In this document: positions 59,193-64,000 of the stretch, in pieces | How positions within the stretch are numbered: position 1 is the first letter of the stretch | Layout: each line of letters begins with the position of its first letter | DNA from: Owenia fusiformis | Lineage: Eukaryota > Annelida > Polychaeta > Sabellida > Oweniidae | Assembly (NCBI GenBank): GCA_903813345.2 | Contig: CAIIXF020000005.1 | Coordinates: 1,552,001-1,616,000, forward strand | DNA: 64,000 nt | Reading direction: 5' to 3' | The notes under the pieces: generated by a model | Database searches by the model: none | What the model was told of the DNA's origin: nothing | What the model saw: the letters and a program-made list of their open reading frames with translations, nothing else | Program-made: the position numbers and the translations under genes

Positions 59193-60735
59193 CCAAATCT
59201 TGTAATTTGGAAATATCTGCACATCCATAGAGGATGTCGCAGAAATCAAAATGTGGTACGATAAAAGATTTGAACATAAGATTTAGATGGTTTCCACTAA
59301 GTTTTTTACTTAATGCTTTAAGTGGATTTAAAACTTATCAATTTTCTTTGCAAGATGGGTAATGTGGAAATTGAAAGATAATTTAGAGTCAAAGATAAAG
59401 CCAAGGTGTTTATGTGAAACACACCTAGGTATGGATTTGTTTATAGAATTTAGATCAGATTGGAAGGTGTTTATACATTCAGGCATATTATCATGGCTGA
59501 AGGGCTGATAAAGAGAAGTGTCATCTGCATACAGGAAACACTTGCTTAAAATGTCATCAGGTAAATCGTTTATGTAAACTAAAAATAGCAAAGGTCCTAA
59601 GATGGACCCCTGGGGAACCCCCGAATTGATATAGTCGCTGGCTGACCATGGAGATTCATGTCCGTCAATAAGCACTCTTAATTTTTCAATTGGTAAGATA
59701 AGATTCAATAAGTAGCATTATATTTGGACCAAAACCGTATGCATGTAGCTTCTTAAGTAAAAGCTTATGGGGTAAAGTATCGAAGGCGGCCGATATATCA
59801 AGAAAGACTGCACGAACATCATTACCATTATCCATATTAGAAGTTAAAAAATCAAGAATACTTAGTAGTTGGTGTTGTGTACTGTGACCTGGGAGAAATC
59901 CACTTTGAAAATTAAATAGAAGATTGTTTGTTAGCAAATGGTCAAACATCCTTTTAAAAATAACTCTCTCAGCTACCTTTGAAAGGCAGCTTAATTAAGT
60001 TATTGGACGGTAATTAGAAACAAGATTTTTGTCACTTTTTTTATGGCATGGGATAATATTCCCTAGTTTCCAGGAATTAGGAAATTTTCTCATTTCAAAC
60101 ATCTTATTGAGAAATTTTGAAAATAATTTTGATAAAGATGGAGCTGCTTACTTGAGCATTTTATTACTTAGTTTGTCAAGACCTAAAGCTTTGCTAACAT
60201 CGAGTGATATAAGAATTTCATAAATCTCTCTGTCATTTGTTGAAAGGATGTTTAAAAAAGAATCAGTTCTAAGGTCAAATTGAACACAGAAAATTCTACG
60301 GAAATATGGCAGTTCCTTCACTGTACCAATAAATGAAGTACAGACTAGAGTGCTGTGGTCAGTATTTCCGATTGGAGGTGTAACATTTGAAGAGGATATA
60401 AGATTTGGTTGATTAGCAATAAGAAGATCAATGCAGGATTGGCTTCTATTTGTGACACGAGTTGGTTGGTCAATTAACTGTGAAAGACCCAGACTTTGAA
60501 GATGGTTATTAAGCTCATTTCCAGTAAAGTTTTCATTGTCAGCGTCCCACCAAATTTTGTTGCGAGCATTAAAATCCCCATTAATGACAAGCAGGTCAGC
60601 ATTGGCATTAGTCAAAATGTTGGAGCAGGTATCATAAAATCTTTTAAAATATGCTTTAGACTGTTTAGAATCTTGGGAAGGGGAATGGTAAAAAACTCCA
60701 TATATAATGCTCAATAGTCTCTGAGATCTCTACAG

Positions 60736-61699
60736 TATGTCTTAAAATTGGGACTACTTTATAAATGTTGAAGCACTGGGTTGTATTTTAGTTTTATATC
60801 CAGTCAACCTTCCAATAGCAATAAAATGTTATGCCTGGCTACATTGTCATTTGCATTCTGCCTTTTGTTATTTAGTTATGCACCATTTGATACCAATAAT
60901 TACTATTATTTGAGGCAGCCTGCCCCTGTTCCAATGTCATTCTGCTTGTGATGTCAAGTTATCACAATATTTGTATAAGGAATCACTATGTGAACTTAAT
61001 GAATGGTGCCATTTTCACAATTGCAGTGTTAAAGACCACATGTGTCAATGACCTCGACATCCTCATTTTCCTTGCCTTATATTTATGGCATTTCATCAAC
61101 AGATTGACTATTTGTTTGCTAATTAAGCTTTCATTCTGTTGCCTTCACCAGGAAAGATTGAAATTACAGATTCCAATCAAATCACTGATCTATATTGTAA
61201 TCTTCTAATTACATTATATGCTTCTTGTCAGCAGCTCTCTTAAGCCATGTCCTCAATCGTCCAATTGATTGGGTCAAAAGAGAAAGCATTGAAGTACTTA
61301 CAATCAAGCCTTAATGAGACCTTATCGAATCAGCAGGTATTATTGGCTTTTCTGACATGCTAAAATGCACCGTTATCTATGGACCTAAAAATCCTAAAGG
61401 CCATTGCATCTTAAGAGATTAACCTACACTAATACAAGTAATAGAATTACTGTTTGTAAATGTCTGTAAAGATTGTAAATTGTTGACCACTAGAGTAACT
61501 GCCAAATTGAATAGTTTCACCATAAGTAAAATACATTAGATTGTAGAACTATTGAATCTTCTATTTCTTTTTTATTACATGTTTGGTCATGCATTTCCCA
61601 ATCTTATCAAAATAATTACCATAAGCACAAAGTTTAGTTTTTAACATACATCTGAATGGTTTTGCCAATTTTTTCAGTTCAGCCACTGCAACTTAACTG
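60736..61699. other. Non-coding
   Basis: No supported feature. Confidence 0.35.
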
Positions 61700-61925
61700 C
61701 AGGTGTCTGTTACAGCCAAGGTCATAAATGAATTCAAATCCACCACACTGACATATACTCAACCAATCAGCAAGCAGAAAGGAAAAAGTTTCAATAATCT
61801 TTTAATGTGGATACTTGCCTGATTATGTCATCAAAGGTAATTGCCATATAGAAAAACATTCTTCCGACGTGACTGGTTGCCTTGTTGATTCAAGAGGTGT
61901 ATCTTAAAGAGTGTAGACGAAGCTA
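61700..61925 (+). repeat. Diverged dispersed repeat, copy 2 (partner at 2.0 kb)
   Basis: Collinear with 2020-2255. Shared words include GGTGTC, ACAGCC, GGTCATA, CTCAACCAATCAGCAA (partner TACCAATCAGCAA), ATTATGTCATC and GTGTAGACGAAGC (partner GTGAAGATGAAGC). Confidence 0.5.
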
Positions 61926-62002
61926 ACTCAATTTAGAAACCAAGTCAAATAAATGTTGAGGGTACAAAATAAATTATATATGAATTTTTCTGTGGGATAG
62001 TT

Positions 62003-62460
62003 AGTGTCACTCTTATTGGTAAACTAAATAGTCATTTGAGAATGTCACTCTTATTGGTAAACTAAATAGTCATTTGAGAATGTCACTCTTATTGGTAAAC
62101 TAAATGGTCATTTGAGAATGTCACTCTTATTGGTAAACTAAATGGTCATTTGAGAATGTCACTCTTATTGGTAAACTAAATGGTCATTTGAGAATGTCAC
62201 TCTTATTGGTAAACTAAATGGTCATTTGAGAATGTCACTCTTATTGGTAAACTAAATGGTCATTTGAGAATGTCACTCTTATTGGTAAACTAAATGGTCA
62301 TTTGAGAATGTCACTCTTATTGGTAAACTAAATGGTCATTTGAGAATGTCACTCTTATTGATCAACTAAATAGTCATTTGAGAATGTCACTCTTATTGAT
62401 CAACTAAACAGTCATTTGAGAATGTCACTCTTATTGGTAAACTAAATAGTCATTTGAGTC
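62003..62460. repeat. 38-bp tandem repeat, 12 copies
   Basis: The unit TGTCACTCTTATTGGTAAAC plus TAAATGGTCATTTGAGAA repeats in exact 38-bp phase. Central copies are identical and edge copies carry AGTCATTTG or TTGATCAAC variants, the usual pattern of homogenisation from the middle. Confidence 0.95.
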
Positions 62461-63270
62461 AGGTATCTGTTGCTCTGGTTGTAGACCAATTGCAAAGAAC
62501 AGTGTGAATGAGTATGAAAATATCCTTTGGGTATACGTATTGAAGGATACTGTACAATGTATAACGTATCTGATAGTAGTGAGGTGACCTATGGACTTGA
62601 TATTGACTGTCAGATTCCTTTCTTGGTCCCTAGATTCAGCTAGTTGTTTTGTCTTGAAAGAAAGAAATTGACTTTAGGGCTTCTAACGATACATGGAAAT
62701 CATGTTTCGTATCCTATTTCATGGAACAAATCATGAAACTGTTTGACATATACTATATTATATTTCAAGCAATTTTTAGTGTTAAAATCCAATATATTCT
62801 TAAGAACAATGAGTCTCCTTGAAGGACTAATGTAGCTTATATTCCCTTGAGTGGGAGATGATATTACAATGATCATAGTTTAATCCGGAATGACTGGTCA
62901 GTGAGCAATGAAGAATATAGTCATGGAGGTGTGTGTCCTAATTGTATGGATATTACAGGAATTCAAGCAGTGGATTTAGATTCAAAACCAAAATGAATGT
63001 AGTGGAATTAAATTAGCAAGAGCGGAATGATGTGAGATTTAATTACTTGAAATTAAAGGAGAGACTTAACAGACAAATCACAATGAACAATGAGCCTTAA
63101 CTAAAGCTAGATCCAGGAAATTACTTCAGCTTCAATAGCCATCTAATGCATTGAAATTGGTGAAGTTCTGTCTTATGCCTTTTCTTTCTCATATTTGATA
63201 TAACATCTTTCTTCTTGAAAAGTTCTCACTGGAGATTTAGTTGATGTGGCTTACTATGGATATTGATTGT
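62461..63270. other. Non-coding
   Basis: No supported feature. Confidence 0.35.
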
Positions 63271-63274
63271 TTAT

Positions 63275-64000
63275 GCTATTGAACCATGAGGTCTAATGTC
63301 ACCACTCATCACATATATGTTGTCGATTGATTGTATAAGTTATTGAACCACCAGGTCCATGTCACCACTCATCAAATAGATGTTGTTGATTGATTGTATA
63401 AGTTATTGAACCATCAGGTCCATGTCACCACTCATCAAATAGATGTTGTTGATTGATTGTATATATAAGTTATTGAACCATCAGGTCCATGTCACCACTC
63501 ATCAAATAGATGTTGTTGATTGATTGTATAAGTTATTGAACCATCAGGTCCATGTCACCACTCATCAAATAGATGTTGTTGATTGATTGTATATATAAGT
63601 TATTGAACCATCAGGTCCATGTCACCACTCATCAAATAGATGTTGTTGATTGATTGTATATATAAGTTATTGAACCATCAGGTCTATGTCACCAATCATC
63701 ATACAGATGTTGTCGATTGATTGTATAAGTTATTGAACCACCAGGTCCATGTCACCACTCATCAAATAGATGTTGTTGATTGATTGTATAAGTTATTGAA
63801 CCATCAGGTCCATGTCACCACTCATCAAATAGATGTTGTTGATTGATTGTATATATAAGTTATTGAACCATCAGGTCTATGTCACCAATCATCATACAGA
63901 TGTTGTCAATTGATTGTATAAGTTATTGAACCATCAGGTCCATGTCACCACTCATCAAATAGATGTTGTTGATTGATTGTATATATAAGTTATTGAACCA
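63275..64000. repeat. 63-67-bp tandem repeat running off the window
   Basis: About eleven copies of a unit with TATTGAACCATCAGGTCCAT, GTCACCACTCATCAAATAGA and TGTTGTTGATTGATTGTATA. Copies are 63 bp or, with an extra TATA, 67 bp long, and a variant with CATACAGATGTTGTC recurs. The array is cut by the window end. Confidence 0.95.

Larger units (their letters stand above)
56848..60735 (-). pseudogene. Decayed LINE (endonuclease-RT) split by two insertions
   Basis: Read on the minus strand, an AP-type endonuclease (60714-60150) has INGDFNARN, SCIDLL and NTDHSTL. The reverse transcriptase (to about 59193) has NYRPIT, GFLPGHST, FLDISAAFDTLPH, GVPQGSILGP, the catalytic YADD and HKHLGF. A C-terminal region resumes after the insertions, with NSTTRQLYLRNP and ISEWNKLP at 58236-58099, then RTRVDLIF and CKCG...H....C at 57391-57077. 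A 3' UTR follows with a stem (GGCGACTTT.../...GTCGC) and an A-rich tail near 56848. Two in-frame TAA codons (after NKMLK and within RPIT-LSC) and frameshifts near 59700 and 59330 show it is dead. The endonuclease start is missing, so it is 5' truncated. It looks like the Jockey/L2/CR1 assemblage, clade not fixed. Confidence 0.85.

Overview
This window is animal nuclear DNA. It is AT-rich, with intron-type splice signals, a seven-transmembrane receptor, tRNA-derived SINEs, non-LTR and tyrosine-recombinase retrotransposons, many miniature inverted-repeat elements (MITEs) and abundant mini- and microsatellites. A marine invertebrate (echinoderm, hemichordate or lophotrochozoan) fits best. The sequence alone does not settle the phylum. 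Only one ordinary host protein-coding gene is visible, an intronless-looking rhodopsin-class neuropeptide GPCR of the DMSR/sex-peptide-receptor type on the minus strand (26262-27491). The rest is transposable elements, their relics, tandem arrays and unannotated AT-rich DNA.

Layout. 1-3448: non-coding, with a hAT-like MITE and one member of a diverged repeat pair. 3449-10652: a structurally complete Ngaro/PAT-type (DIRS order) tyrosine-recombinase retrotransposon on the minus strand. It has gag in three apparent exons, RT plus RNase H, a tyrosine recombinase, and split direct repeats arranged A1...B1-A2...B2. 10653-26100: MITEs, a tRNA SINE, several tandem arrays including a 540-bp array of 10-bp units, and a hAT deletion derivative holding a transposase scrap. 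26262-27491: the GPCR. 27492-36600: mostly featureless AT-rich DNA with a 64-bp tandem array, a MITE and a strong hairpin. 36600-41430: a 31-bp satellite landscape invaded by a LINE 3' fragment and a Helentron-like element. 41430-50530: largely unannotated, with repeat-family copies carrying GTCT/GTCC microsatellites and a three-deep nest (foldback element, MITE, SINE). 50531-51182: a GC-rich PIF/Harbinger-like MITE. 51183-56847: minisatellites and another long repeat-family copy. 56848-60735: a decayed LINE broken by a piggyBac-like MITE and another insertion. 60736-64000: non-coding DNA, the second member of a diverged repeat pair, a 38-bp array and a 63-67-bp array that runs off the window.

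The most interesting unit is the Ngaro-like retrotransposon. Its gag exons join in frame at consensus splice sites. A second strong donor inside gag lies in phase with an acceptor just before RT, which suggests Gag and a Gag-Pol fusion could be made by alternative splicing. Pol and the recombinase are each broken once, both times at an A5 run with one surplus base. No bacterial-type systems are present. All calls come from reading motifs, inverted and direct repeats and splice signals, with no database search.
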